Shown here: piece after piece, positions 14,688-21,970 of the stretch
How positions within the stretch are numbered: the stretch's first letter is position 1
How the letters are laid out: every line of letters starts with the position of its first letter
From: Chloroflexota bacterium
Lineage (GTDB): Bacteria > Chloroflexota > UBA4733
Direction of reading: 5' to 3'
Assembly: GCA_023381895.1 (NCBI GenBank)
Contig: JAMCTA010000144.1
Coordinates: 1 to 21,970, forward strand
DNA length: 21,970 nt
Program-made: the position numbers and the translations under genes
Notes under the pieces: model-generated
What the model saw: only the letters and a program-made list of their open reading frames with translations
The model's database searches: none
What the model was told of the DNA's origin: nothing

Positions 14688-15317
14688 TTGGAGCAGGTGA
14701 CTGCACGCCGCACACTTATCGATGCCGTGGTTCCTGGCACGGTGGGAGTAGTGCGTGATGGCGTTCTCGTTCTGCTGTTTTCGGTGCTCCTGGCGCTGTG
14801 CGCGCGCATCAGCATTCCCCTACCGTTCACGCCCGTGCCGATCACGGGGCAGACGCTCGGAGTTCTGCTCACTGGTGCGCTGCTTGGCTCGCGGCGAGGG
14901 GCGCTGGCGCTCCTGTGCTACCTCGGAGAGGGCCTCGCCGGCCTGCCCGTATTTGCGGGTGGGACGAGCGCCTGGTCACTGGGAGCGCTCGGTCTGCCGG
15001 TGATCATTGGACCCACCTGCATGTACACACTGTATTTCCCAGTGGCAGCCGCAGTGACTGGCTGGCTGGCGGAGCGGGGCTGGGATCACAGCGCCGGTCG
15101 CACGGTGCTGGCGCTGCTGGCCGGCGAAGTGGCGATGTATGCGGTCGCGGTGTCTTGGCTCACCCACTTTACTGGTTTTGCAGGAGCGCTGACTCTCGGA
15201 GTGCTGCCGTTCCTCCCCGGTGATCTCGTGAAGATGGCGCTGGTCACGGTGGCGCTGCCATCGGGGTGGCGCCTCCTCCGCAGAGCCCGTGAGGTCGGCG
15301 TGTCCGCGGATGCGTAG
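14688..15317 (+). CDS. bioY: Biotin transporter substrate-binding subunit BioY
   Basis: BioY is the membrane S-component that binds biotin, working alone or with an ECF ATPase pair. The product has 209 residues from the TTG at 14688, nine bases after AAGGAG (14673-14678). Starts at the ATGs at 14628 or 14646 have no clear site but cannot be excluded. About six membrane helices are visible. Family motifs include ARISIPLPFTPVPITGQTLG, GALLGSRRGALALLCYLGEG with LAGLPVFAGG, and LPFLPGDLVKMALV near the end, where the Asp and Lys are conserved. One site is odd: where the family reads GPTGGYLLGFP, this protein reads GPTCMYTLYFP (residues 108-118), exactly where the 21-bp inverted repeat lies. No ECF ATPase gene is nearby. 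Confidence 0.92.
   Translation: MEQVTARRTLIDAVVPGTVGVVRDGVLVLLFSVLLALCARISIPLPFTPVPITGQTLGVLLTGALLGSRRGALALLCYLGEGLAGLPVFAGGTSAWSLGALGLPVIIGPTCMYTLYFPVAAAVTGWLAERGWDHSAGRTVLALLAGEVAMYAVAVSWLTHFTGFAGALTLGVLPFLPGDLVKMALVTVALPSGWRLLRRAREVGVSADA
15014..15034 (+). repeat. 21-bp inverted repeat, copy inside bioY
   Basis: The segment starting CACCTGCATG and ending ACACACTGTA is the perfect reverse complement of 14634-14654. It covers the codons for Thr-Cys-Met-Tyr-Thr-Leu-Tyr, which stand in place of the conserved Gly-Gly-Tyr-Leu-x-Gly motif. Its codons (ACA, TAT) are also more AT-rich than their neighbours. Confidence 0.9.
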
Positions 15318-15474
15318 GGAAGGGCCCTGAGGCGCTCACTGGCCCAACGCCGGCTGGTCGCAACGCCATGGCACGCCGCGCACGTCGAGAAGACCTTCCG
15401 GGCTGTTCTACGCGCAGCCGTGGCGCGTGCTCTTGCTGCCCAGGGGAAAGCGGGCTTACCGGCTCATGTATCCT

Positions 15475-15900
15475 CTAGCCCGATAATCCAAGACGCGTAG
15501 GCGCCGGGAGTAGACAGTAGACGTACACGGTTGTGATTTCACCGTCCTCTTCCATCGACTCACGGAGGATGACAGTATCCGTGTACGGCCTTATGAGCAC
15601 GCCATCAGGCAGCGCTTTCCGTAAATCCCCGATCAGCCGGTCTGTCGGGCGGACCAGCACGATGTCCTTGAGGGGCGTTTTCAGCTGAGGTACCCGCAGC
15701 AGCGCCTGCTGCGCGCGCGCATACGCACCAAGGGGTCCGAGCGTATCCCACTCCGGTGTCGATACCGCAAGGCGCCAGCTACCAGACGCTGCTGAAAAAT
15801 ACCAGAAGGCATCGAAGATGGAGAAGCCTTCTCGCCTGAGCTCCTCGAGGAGACGCTCACCGCCCGCGATATCCGGTCCTACCAGTGCAGCTGAAGCCAT
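15475..15900 (-). CDS. Unidentified partner protein of the HEPN gene
   Basis: The product has 141 residues from the ATG at 15900, seven bases after GGAGGGG on the minus strand. It opens MASAALVGPDIAGGERLLEE (1-20), continues LRREGFSIFDAFWYFSAASG (21-40) and SWRLAVSTPEWDTLGPLGAY (41-60), and ends in a beta-rich part (VYVYCLL, 125-131). No membrane segment, signal or known catalytic motif is visible. I recall similar small proteins beside HEPN genes in other bacteria, but no named family. It overlaps the HEPN gene by 22 bases, implying coupled translation and roughly equal amounts. It could be the antitoxin, or the second half of a nucleotidyltransferase-like module, although the GSxRx-D nucleotidyltransferase motif is absent. 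Confidence 0.6.
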   Translation of the reverse strand: MASAALVGPDIAGGERLLEELRREGFSIFDAFWYFSAASGSWRLAVSTPEWDTLGPLGAYARAQQALLRVPQLKTPLKDIVLVRPTDRLIGDLRKALPDGVLIRPYTDTVILRESMEEDGEITTVYVYCLLPAPTRLGLSG

Positions 15901-16289
15901 TGCAATACCCCTCCCGGCTGAGCAGTAATCGCCTGGTGCAAGTCCCTCGCCTCTTGCGCGGTTGGTCGAGCATAGCGACTCTCTTCTGACCAGCGTTGTA
16001 CCACGGTCCAGTAGCGTTCCAACGGTGAGCCAGACGGAGCATCGCCTTGTAGGGCCTGCTTCAAATCTGCCATCTGGAGAAGCAGGCCCAATTCGTGAGT
16101 ATATAGCCTTGAGGCGTCCTTTGGCGGGAACGCTTCTGCTTGTGTCTGCTTGGCAACACACGCCTTCAGCGCACACTCCACAGCGTAGCCAGCAAGGTAA
16201 TACGCTCCTTCGTAGTGTCCGGCTTGCAAGAGCGCCCCGGCTTCTTTGAGTCGGATCGCGGCAAGCGCTTGAAAGTCACGTCGGTTCAC
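15879..16289 (-). CDS. HEPN-domain protein
   Basis: The product has 136 residues. The helical pattern ALAAIRLKEAGALLQAGHYE (8-27) followed by GAYYLAGYAVECALKACVAK (28-47) is the characteristic HEPN 'AyylaGyAvEcaLKa' core. It continues to SRLYTHELGLLLQMA (60-74). HEPN proteins include RNases of toxin-antitoxin, abortive-infection and CRISPR systems, and also non-catalytic helpers. The usual RNase motif is Arg-x(4-6)-His. Here the closest candidate is RLYTH (61-65) with only three residues between, so activity is uncertain. The GTG start at 16289 has GAGGG close in front. The stop lies inside the partner gene. The two form a two-gene unit. Confidence 0.78.
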   Translation of the reverse strand: MNRRDFQALAAIRLKEAGALLQAGHYEGAYYLAGYAVECALKACVAKQTQAEAFPPKDASRLYTHELGLLLQMADLKQALQGDAPSGSPLERYWTVVQRWSEESRYARPTAQEARDLHQAITAQPGGVLQWLQLHW

Positions 16290-16662
16290 ACGCCCTCAAC
16301 AGTTCCGTCCGTGCCGTGGGATTCTCCAGAAAGCTTCGCTTGACACGGGAGGCTTCCGCCCTATGGTACCTGATAGGTCTACTCGTAGCGCTCTCCCGTC
16401 ACCGTGACCCAGCTCTGCGCCTTCACCGCCGATGTCTGCTCTTCGCACCATTCCCAGCAGGGCTGAAGCGAACCCCGCCCCGTGACGATTCAATTTTCGA
16501 CCTGCCCCCCGCTGGTTGGTACCCGGCGTGTATGCTGCTGTAGCGCTGCACGCCAGCAGTACAACGACTATGCTGGACACGCGGTGCCGTCGACATACCC
16601 TCCACTGCTGTTGCTACCCGCCCTACCGTGCGGAGCCACAGAGTCTGAAAGGAGGACTCCGA
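16290..16662. other. Gap between the HEPN gene and the histidine kinase gene
   Basis: This stretch of 373 bases has no convincing gene. Open frames here are short or are extensions of the kinase gene (an in-frame start at 16516) without family-like sequence. It contains the plus-strand promoter candidate at 16340-16367, which would leave a leader of about 290 bases before the kinase. Confidence 0.45.
16340..16367 (+). promoter_or_regulatory. Possible promoter of the histidine kinase gene
   Basis: TTGACA at 16340-16345 is a perfect -35 box. TATGGT at 16362-16367 follows after 16 bases and matches TATAAT at four positions. The spacer contains GGGAGGC and CCGCCC, a small dyad that could bind a regulator. 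Its distance from the kinase start (about 290 bases) lowers confidence. Confidence 0.4.
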
Positions 16663-18885
16663 GTGTTATACGCTGTAGCGAAGAATCTGGGCCGGGACCC
16701 CGAGATGGCTGAGGTGCTCACCGATCTCCGCCGCGACACCCTACGCTGGGTCGTTGGCGCTACCGCGGTGATCTACCTGAGCTGGCACTTTCTATCGCTG
16801 CTCGTTGACCAGGACTTAGTGGACTCGTGGACTGCTCTCAAGGATCACTGGCTTCTCGTCCCAGTGGTGTTGGGGGGTCTGGCGGGCACGTGGTGGCTGC
16901 AGCGTTCCACCATAGTGGCGAGTCTGTTCTTCGTCGGGAGCTCAGTGCTCTCGACGACGGCAGCCCTGGTTGTCTTCCATAGCCCACTGATCGTGCTGTT
17001 CTACTCGTTTTCTGCGCTCGCTGCTGTTGTGCTGCTCAACCCACTCGCCGGACTTGCTGCGGATGCCTTGGTCGTCGCGCTCCTCACGTGGGGGATGCGG
17101 TCCGGTGTTCTCCACCCTGTCGATACAGGGCTGGTGGTAGCGACGGGCAGCTACCTTCTGCTCACCGTCGTGGCGGCGTGGACACTCAAACGAAACGTCG
17201 CGGTGGCCTTGGAGTGGTCGCAACACAGCGCAGAACGGGCCCAAGCAAGCGCTGACGAGGCACGCCGCCACCGTGCTCAGCTAGTGCAGACGCTCAAACA
17301 GCTCGACGAGGCGAACTACCGTCTGCGCCAGGCTAATGCCGCCCTAGAAATGGCATGGGAGACTGCAGATGCCGCAGAACGCGCCAAGTCGGAGTTCGTG
17401 ACCAACATCAGCCATGAACTGCGCACACCGTTGAATCTGATTATCGGCTTCAGTGAGCTGATGGTCGTCTCCCCCGAGAGCTACGGAGTGCCGGCGCCTG
17501 CTCCCTATCGCCGCGACATCACCGCCATCTACCGGAATGCGCAGCATCTCCTCGGTCTGACGAACGACGTGCTCGATCTAGCTCGTATCGGCACGGGCCG
17601 TCTCGGACTCCGGCGCGAGTTGATCGCCTTGCCGCTCCTCATCGAGGAGACCAGTGCCATCGTTCGAGACTACCTTGTGGCGAAGGGACTCTGGCTTAAG
17701 CTGGAGGTCCCACCCGATCTCCCAGCAGTGAGCGTCGACCGGCTGCGAGTTCGCCAGGTGCTGCTCAATCTGTTCACCAATGCCGCTCGATTCACCGAAC
17801 AAGGCGGGGTTGTAGTGAGCGCGCAGGTTGACGCGGGGATGGTCACTGTCCGGATCACCGACATGGGGCCTGGGGTTCCACTCGACGAACAGGGGAAAAT
17901 TTTCCAGACCTTTCATCAGGCCGGGGCGGCTCGAGGCAGCAAGTGGTCTCCCGGGTATGGCCTGGGATTGCCGATCAGCAAGCGCTTGGTAGAGCTGCAT
18001 GGTGGCTGCATGGGAGTAGAGAGCCGGGAGGGCGCTGGCGCCACCTTCTGGTTCACGTTGCCGCTGGAATCGAGCTTTCAGGAGCCATCCAGTGCCGTGG
18101 ACCGGCCGGCAACGATGGCCTGGCTGGCGCGGCAACGGGACCATATCATCGTCGTGGTCACGTCAGACGAGCAGTTTCTGCAGTTTCTGCAGCGCTACCT
18201 CGTGAGCTATAGGCTGGTCGCCGAGGCTGAGCGCAGGACCGCGCTCCAGCTGGCGCAAGAGCTAGGAGCTATTGCCATCCTTTCCGACAGCAGCGACACC
18301 GGCGACCTGGCGGATGACGAACACATTCCTGTCCCACTGCTTCGAGTGCCATTCCCCCACGCCGCCCAGGCTGCCGCGATGCGTGGAGTGGCTACCTGCC
18401 TGACGAAACCCATCCGGCGGCAAGACTTGCTCAAGGCCATTGCCCGGCTGCAGAGACCGATCAACACCATCCTGGTAGCTGATGATGATCAGCAGTTCGT
18501 CCAGCTCGTGCGGCGCTTTCTATCTGGTCCGCGTCCCGGTCGGCGGCTCTCTGTGCTCGCCGCGCACACAGGGCGGGAGACACTGGAGATACTGCAACAG
18601 CAGCGGGTCGATGCGGTGGTGCTGGACCTGGCTATGCCGGAGCTCGACGGCGAACAAGTGCTCGCAAGGATGGCTGCCCGCGAAAGTTTGCGGAACATCC
18701 CTGTCATCATCGTCTCTGCACAGGAGCATATCGGTGGACTGGTACCGCTGGCTGGCTCTTGTGTGGTTGCTGTGCCTGGCGGCTTCCGTCTCGACGAGCT
18801 CCTGACGCTGCTCGAAGCGCTGCTTGGTTCTCTACCACCTCCCCGGCCGGCCCACGCTGTGCCTCTAGGGGAAAGCTCCCACTAA
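16663..18885 (+). CDS. Membrane hybrid histidine kinase with two receiver-like domains
   Basis: The product has 740 residues from the GTG at 16663, seven bases after AAAGGAGG (16648-16655). An upstream start at 16516 adds only low-complexity sequence. Residues about 25-175 hold some six membrane helices, and 180-235 a coiled coil. The HisKA box FVTNISHELRTPLN has phospho-acceptor His251. The ATPase domain has N369 and N373 (N box), DMGPGVP from Asp400 (G1) and GYGLGL at 431-436 (G2). A degenerate receiver (about 494-595) keeps CLTKP but has SDSSD where the phosphorylation site should be. The last receiver (601-720) has acidic Asp607-609 and phospho-acceptor Asp655 (VLDLAMPELDG), but AVP where Lys-Pro is expected. 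It converges on, and overlaps by four bases, the regulator gene on the other strand. Confidence 0.92.
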   Translation: MLYAVAKNLGRDPEMAEVLTDLRRDTLRWVVGATAVIYLSWHFLSLLVDQDLVDSWTALKDHWLLVPVVLGGLAGTWWLQRSTIVASLFFVGSSVLSTTAALVVFHSPLIVLFYSFSALAAVVLLNPLAGLAADALVVALLTWGMRSGVLHPVDTGLVVATGSYLLLTVVAAWTLKRNVAVALEWSQHSAERAQASADEARRHRAQLVQTLKQLDEANYRLRQANAALEMAWETADAAERAKSEFVTNISHELRTPLNLIIGFSELMVVSPESYGVPAPAPYRRDITAIYRNAQHLLGLTNDVLDLARIGTGRLGLRRELIALPLLIEETSAIVRDYLVAKGLWLKLEVPPDLPAVSVDRLRVRQVLLNLFTNAARFTEQGGVVVSAQVDAGMVTVRITDMGPGVPLDEQGKIFQTFHQAGAARGSKWSPGYGLGLPISKRLVELHGGCMGVESREGAGATFWFTLPLESSFQEPSSAVDRPATMAWLARQRDHIIVVVTSDEQFLQFLQRYLVSYRLVAEAERRTALQLAQELGAIAILSDSSDTGDLADDEHIPVPLLRVPFPHAAQAAAMRGVATCLTKPIRRQDLLKAIARLQRPINTILVADDDQQFVQLVRRFLSGPRPGRRLSVLAAHTGRETLEILQQQRVDAVVLDLAMPELDGEQVLARMAARESLRNIPVIIVSAQEHIGGLVPLAGSCVVAVPGGFRLDELLTLLEALLGSLPPPRPAHAVPLGESSH

Positions 18886-20156
18886 CCGGCGCGTGCCAGA
18901 GCCTCGAGTAGCTGGTCGCCGTTGACTGGCTTGTGTAGGTAGGCCATCGCGCCTAGAGCAATGGCGACGTCCGGTTCGTCGAGTACGGAGCAGATGATGA
19001 CGGGGATGTCGCGCGTCGCTGCTGAGCGCTTCAGCGACTGGAGCAGATCCCAGCCATCTCGATCAGGAATGACGACATCAAGCAAGATTGCCTTCGGCTT
19101 GGCCTGGGCCACCAGCTGTACCGCCTCGTCGACGGTTGCGGCACCGACGACCGTCCAGCCGGCGGGAGTCAGATAGCGCTGTACGAGCCGAACGAAGTCT
19201 CCGTTGTTATCGACGACCAGCAACACCTGATCGCTGCTGCTGGGAAGGATCAACCGGATGGTGGAGCAGGATTCTATGCCATTCGCTCGTTCGAGGATGA
19301 GCTCACCGCTGAGGGTGTCCACGAAAGGGCGGCTCTCCTGTAGGGCTGCTTGCACAGCGTCTGACCCTGCTGCCCAGCGCCCCGTAATGCTGATCTCAGC
19401 ACCCCGCAGACAGGGTTTGAGTTGCACGGTGACTGACGTCTGCTCGCTTGCGGTGATGGCGTGGGTGAGCGCAATGAGGAGAGCGTGTCGCAGTGCCGTG
19501 CGCTCACGAAAAATAGGAGGAAGCGGCTGTGTCGAGAGAACGTGCACCGCAACGTTGCGGTGCTGGCAGAGTGGGGCGAGGAGCTCGATAGTTCCCTGCG
19601 CCACTTCTTCCAGGTCGATCCAGCGAACCACCTCTTGCTGCTGCAGGCGAGCGGCCTCGTGCTCGACCAGCGCGGTAGCGCCTGCCCGTGGCCGGGGGGC
19701 CCCTGACGCCGCGCTCTCGTGCTGACGTAGCTCCCAGCGTTCCCACAGGAGTGCGGCAATGCCCCGAAGAGCGTGCTGATGCTCTCTGTGGTACTGACTC
19801 TTGCTGATGACCAGCTCTCGCAGGATTTCTGATACGTCCTCTTCCGCAACGTAGCGGAGCTCTATGACCTGGTGCAGCCGCCAAGAGCGGGAGCTGGCGG
19901 GGACACCGGCAGCGGGGCGGAGCGACTCGATGGCCTCGAGCAGCTCACGGCGCAGTAGGGCGCCTGCAGGCTCCGGCAGCTTCCGAGCGCGCTGAATTAG
20001 TGTGGTCAGCGGGTGAGTCTGCAGGTGGGCCAGATCGTAGAGGTGCAGCAGGGCATCGCGGACCAGATCAACGAACTCATCGGGCGGCCCGAAGCGCTGA
20101 CTAGCCGGTCCGTCTTGCTGTTGGGACTCTCCTGGAACCATCATGGAACATTCCAT
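18882..20156 (-). CDS. HTH / ATPase-like / receiver regulatory protein
   Basis: The product has 424 residues from the ATG at 20156, with other ATGs at 20144 and 20141. No strong ribosome binding site picks between them. Residues about 60-140 resemble a sigma region-4-like helix-turn-helix: LLRRELLEAIESLRP, then RLHQVIELRYVAEEDVSEIL and SKSQYHREHQHALRGIAALL. Residues about 175-303 look like a worn histidine-kinase ATPase domain, with ALRHALLIALTHAI where the N box would be and GELILERANGIESCSTIRLI at the end, but without clear G boxes or a phospho-acceptor His. Residues 310-424 are a receiver with Asp316, phospho-acceptor Asp360 (LLDVVIPDRDGW), Ser390 and Lys409 (YLHKP). Asn replaces one of the usual acidic pair. 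Its position points to partnership with the convergent kinase gene. Confidence 0.82.
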   Translation of the reverse strand: MECSMMVPGESQQQDGPASQRFGPPDEFVDLVRDALLHLYDLAHLQTHPLTTLIQRARKLPEPAGALLRRELLEAIESLRPAAGVPASSRSWRLHQVIELRYVAEEDVSEILRELVISKSQYHREHQHALRGIAALLWERWELRQHESAASGAPRPRAGATALVEHEAARLQQQEVVRWIDLEEVAQGTIELLAPLCQHRNVAVHVLSTQPLPPIFRERTALRHALLIALTHAITASEQTSVTVQLKPCLRGAEISITGRWAAGSDAVQAALQESRPFVDTLSGELILERANGIESCSTIRLILPSSSDQVLLVVDNNGDFVRLVQRYLTPAGWTVVGAATVDEAVQLVAQAKPKAILLDVVIPDRDGWDLLQSLKRSAATRDIPVIICSVLDEPDVAIALGAMAYLHKPVNGDQLLEALARAG

Positions 20157-20182
20157 CTTGCGGCGGCGGCTTCTCTTCGCCT

Positions 20183-20188
20183 ATTCTA
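20183..20188 (-). promoter_or_regulatory. Possible -10 box for the HTH/receiver gene
   Basis: On the minus strand TAGAAT (five of six matches to TATAAT) lies 27 bases before the ATG at 20156. No acceptable -35 box was found at 16 to 18 bases, so it would need an activator. Confidence 0.25.
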
Positions 20189-20311
20189 CGCGTAACCTAA
20201 CTCGCAGTCCTGCATTTCTCTCCAGAGCGTGCGGCCGGACCTGCCGTGTTCGCTCCGGGTGCAGTGGGTAGCGATGGAGCCAATCTGGTGAAGCAGAGAA
20301 AGGATCTCGCC

Positions 20312-21763
20312 GTGAATGCTCCTCTTGATCCCAACCAGCGACCACGTTCGCACACCGGCGCCCCTGTGAACAGTGCCTTGACTCGCCGGCGATTCCTTCG
20401 TGCCGTCACTGCCACTGGCACGATGGTCGTACTGCCGCTGTTGACGGCTTGCGGAGCGCAGAAGACACTGACCAGTGTGCAGACGGCGCAGGCGAGCACG
20501 ACGCAGTCGTCTTCCGCAGCTGAAACTGCTACGAAAGCTCCGGCCAGTGCCGCGGCTACAACCCCCGCGAAGCCCCCGGTCCACCTCGTCCTGTCGATGT
20601 GGCTGAGCCCCGAAGGCACCGCGATGGTCAAGGACGACCTCGCGGAATTCGCGAAAGGACACCCGGACCTCCGCATCTCTCTGGAAAGTCTGGCCTGGTC
20701 AGCATACAACTCTAAGATTACGACCGAAATAGCTGGTGGCGCTGGCCCCGACGTCGCGGAGATCCCCTACGAATCGTGGATCTACTCAGGCTTCATGCGC
20801 CCCCTGGACGCGTACCTCACGACGGATAAGTCTTTGAACCTGCACGATTACTATCCGGCAGCGCGGAATTACTCGCGCTACAATGGCAAGATCTTCGGCG
20901 AGGGCACGTACTATGGCCTTCCCTGGCGCATGTTCGCCACGGCTATCTTCTACAACAAGACGCTCTTCGACCAGGCCCACCTGCCCTACCCGAAGGCCGG
21001 CTGGACCTACGATGAAATGCTGGCGGATGCCCGGACCCTGACCCACCAGACCAGTAATCCCAACACCACCGACTATGGTCTTTGGTGGTACATCCAGAAG
21101 TCCCAGACCGGGTACGACCCAGTGGTTTGGGCCTTCGGAGGCCATGAGTTTGACGCCTCCCACACCCACCTGACACTCTCGAGCCCAGAGTCCCTGGCTG
21201 GTCTGCAATGGCTCTGGAACACCATGTATCTGTGGAAGGTGATGCCCACGCCGGAGCTGATGCAGAGCGGCTTCGTCTTCGCCTCGGGCCGGATCGGCAT
21301 GGCCGAGATGCACAATGCTTTTATCCCCCCGTACCAGAAGACCCTCAAGTTCCCCTGGGGAATCGCGCCGATGCCGGCCGGACCGGGCCACGTCTCACCA
21401 GCTCGCACCTTCGTCCACACGATTGGAATCTCGAAAGGGAGTAAGCAGCCAGATGATTCCTGGAAGCTGCTAGCCTTCCTGGTTGGCTCGTATGCCGAGA
21501 ATGCCCTGGTGAAGGAAGGATCGTTGCCGGCCTTGAAGGCGGCGGTTGACTTGTACGTGAAGCAACCTGGGCCGCCGGGGATGGATACTTTCCTCAAGGA
21601 GCTACCTACGGCGCGGATGGCGGCGATGTTCAACCATGATCATGCGATCGAGAAGATCGTGAACGACGAGCTGGCGCTGGTCTGGCTGAACAAGGAAAGC
21701 CCGGCTGAGGCGGTGGCCAAGATCACGCCGGAAGTCAACAGCCGGCTTGCGAAGGCGGTCTAG
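20312..21763 (+). CDS. Sugar ABC transporter substrate-binding lipoprotein (Tat-type signal)
   Basis: The product has 483 residues from the GTG at 20312, seven bases after AAAGGA. The upstream start at 20246 lacks a site. Residues 24-47 are a twin-arginine lipoprotein signal: TRRRFLRAV, a hydrophobic run, then the lipobox LTAC with Cys47. A Ser/Thr/Ala-rich linker (to about residue 90) leads to the binding domain. Family 1 solute-binding features include LVLSMWLSPEGTAMVKDDLA, TTEIAGGAGPDVAEIPYESW and TYYGLPWRMFATAIFYNKTL. The middle part (GIAPMPAGPGHVSPARTF) and the ending are also typical. It delivers a sugar or oligosaccharide to the permease encoded next. The sugar itself cannot be told from sequence. 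Confidence 0.93.
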   Translation: MNAPLDPNQRPRSHTGAPVNSALTRRRFLRAVTATGTMVVLPLLTACGAQKTLTSVQTAQASTTQSSSAAETATKAPASAAATTPAKPPVHLVLSMWLSPEGTAMVKDDLAEFAKGHPDLRISLESLAWSAYNSKITTEIAGGAGPDVAEIPYESWIYSGFMRPLDAYLTTDKSLNLHDYYPAARNYSRYNGKIFGEGTYYGLPWRMFATAIFYNKTLFDQAHLPYPKAGWTYDEMLADARTLTHQTSNPNTTDYGLWWYIQKSQTGYDPVVWAFGGHEFDASHTHLTLSSPESLAGLQWLWNTMYLWKVMPTPELMQSGFVFASGRIGMAEMHNAFIPPYQKTLKFPWGIAPMPAGPGHVSPARTFVHTIGISKGSKQPDDSWKLLAFLVGSYAENALVKEGSLPALKAAVDLYVKQPGPPGMDTFLKELPTARMAAMFNHDHAIEKIVNDELALVWLNKESPAEAVAKITPEVNSRLAKAV

Positions 21764-21768
21764 CGCCA

Positions 21769-21970
21769 GTGGCAGACGTGCCATCTATGTTGGTGCCGGT
21801 CGTAGCTGGCCGACGGCGCCTGAGCCGCAGACAGCGGGAGAACGTCCTCTTCTACCTCTGGATCTCTCCCTGGATCTTGGGGTTTCTCATCTTCCACCTG
21901 GGACCAATGAGCTTCTCGCTGTTGCTCAGCTTCCTCCACTGGCCGGTATTCGGTCCCAAGACCTTCGTGG
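21769..21970 (+). CDS. Sugar ABC transporter permease (MalF/UgpA type), 5' part
   Basis: The gene runs off the window. From the GTG at 21769, five bases after the binding-protein stop, the product reads MADVPSMLVPVVAGRRRLSR, then RQRENVLFYLWISPWILGFL and IFHLGPMSFSLLLSF. The basic N-terminus followed by 'FYLWISPWILGFLIFHLGPM' is the first membrane helix of the inner-membrane permease that usually follows such a binding protein. Later starts in the same frame (GTG 21778, ATG 21787) are possible and no clear ribosome binding site decides. The EAA loop and remaining helices lie outside the window. Confidence 0.88.
   Translation, partial: MADVPSMLVPVVAGRRRLSRRQRENVLFYLWISPWILGFLIFHLGPMSFSLLLSFLHWPVFGPKTFV

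Noticed and set aside
14655..15013. Phase-variable invertible promoter element flanked by the 21-bp repeats
   Set aside because: No recombinase gene is nearby and inversion would destroy bioY. A one-time templated mutation explains the data better, so inversion is kept only as a test in the findings.
15331..15477. Plus-strand open frame without a start after bioY
   Set aside because: It has about 48 codons, no start codon, no ribosome binding site and no recognised protein. It probably reflects GC bias.

Overview
The window is GC-rich bacterial DNA, densely coding on both strands, and reads most like a member of the Chloroflexota (Thermomicrobia or Ktedonobacteria type). That placement is inference. 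It rests on the mix of Gfo/Idh/MocA oxidoreductases with a sugar ABC importer whose binding protein has a twin-arginine lipoprotein signal, a TetR/COG3559-type exporter cassette, and a two-component protein that joins a sigma-region-4-like helix-turn-helix to an ATPase-like domain and a receiver. No rRNA, tRNA or CRISPR array was seen.

Layout. 1-165 is the tail of a plus-strand gene, probably frameshifted. 186-2564 encodes a beta-propeller-like protein fused to a PHP-type metallohydrolase. 2862-7258 is a plus-strand carbohydrate catabolic cluster: a Gfo/Idh/MocA dehydrogenase, a TIM-barrel sugar isomerase/epimerase, a DUF6807 (PmoA-like) protein, and a second Gfo/Idh/MocA gene broken by a one-base frameshift. 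An IS982-type transposase fragment on the minus strand (4975-5169) lies inside it. 7508-10941 is a self-contained exporter cassette: promoter, palindromic operator, TetR repressor, ABC ATPase and a two-lobed ABC-2 permease.

11002-11534 is a type II toxin-antitoxin locus whose BrnT-like toxin is shortened while the CopG-type antitoxin is whole. The minus strand then carries a third Gfo/Idh/MocA gene (11738-12742), a SIMPL-domain protein (12986-13765) and a CopD-like membrane protein (13858-14355). A divergent plus-strand gene encodes the biotin transporter component BioY (14688-15317). Next come two overlapping minus-strand genes, a HEPN-domain protein and a small unnamed partner (15475-16289). 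A convergent signalling pair follows: a membrane hybrid histidine kinase (16663-18885) and an HTH/ATPase-like/receiver protein (18882-20156). The window ends in a sugar ABC importer: lipoprotein binding protein (20312-21763) and the first part of a permease.

How it fits together. The right-end importer and the 2862-7258 enzymes look like uptake and oxidative processing of carbohydrates, although the sugar cannot be named. The TetR cassette looks like autoregulated drug export. The most unusual signals are: a perfect 21-bp inverted repeat, one copy of which replaces a conserved motif inside BioY; the HEPN gene pair; the internally deleted toxin beside an intact antitoxin; and the kinase/regulator pair with degenerate, complementary receiver domains.
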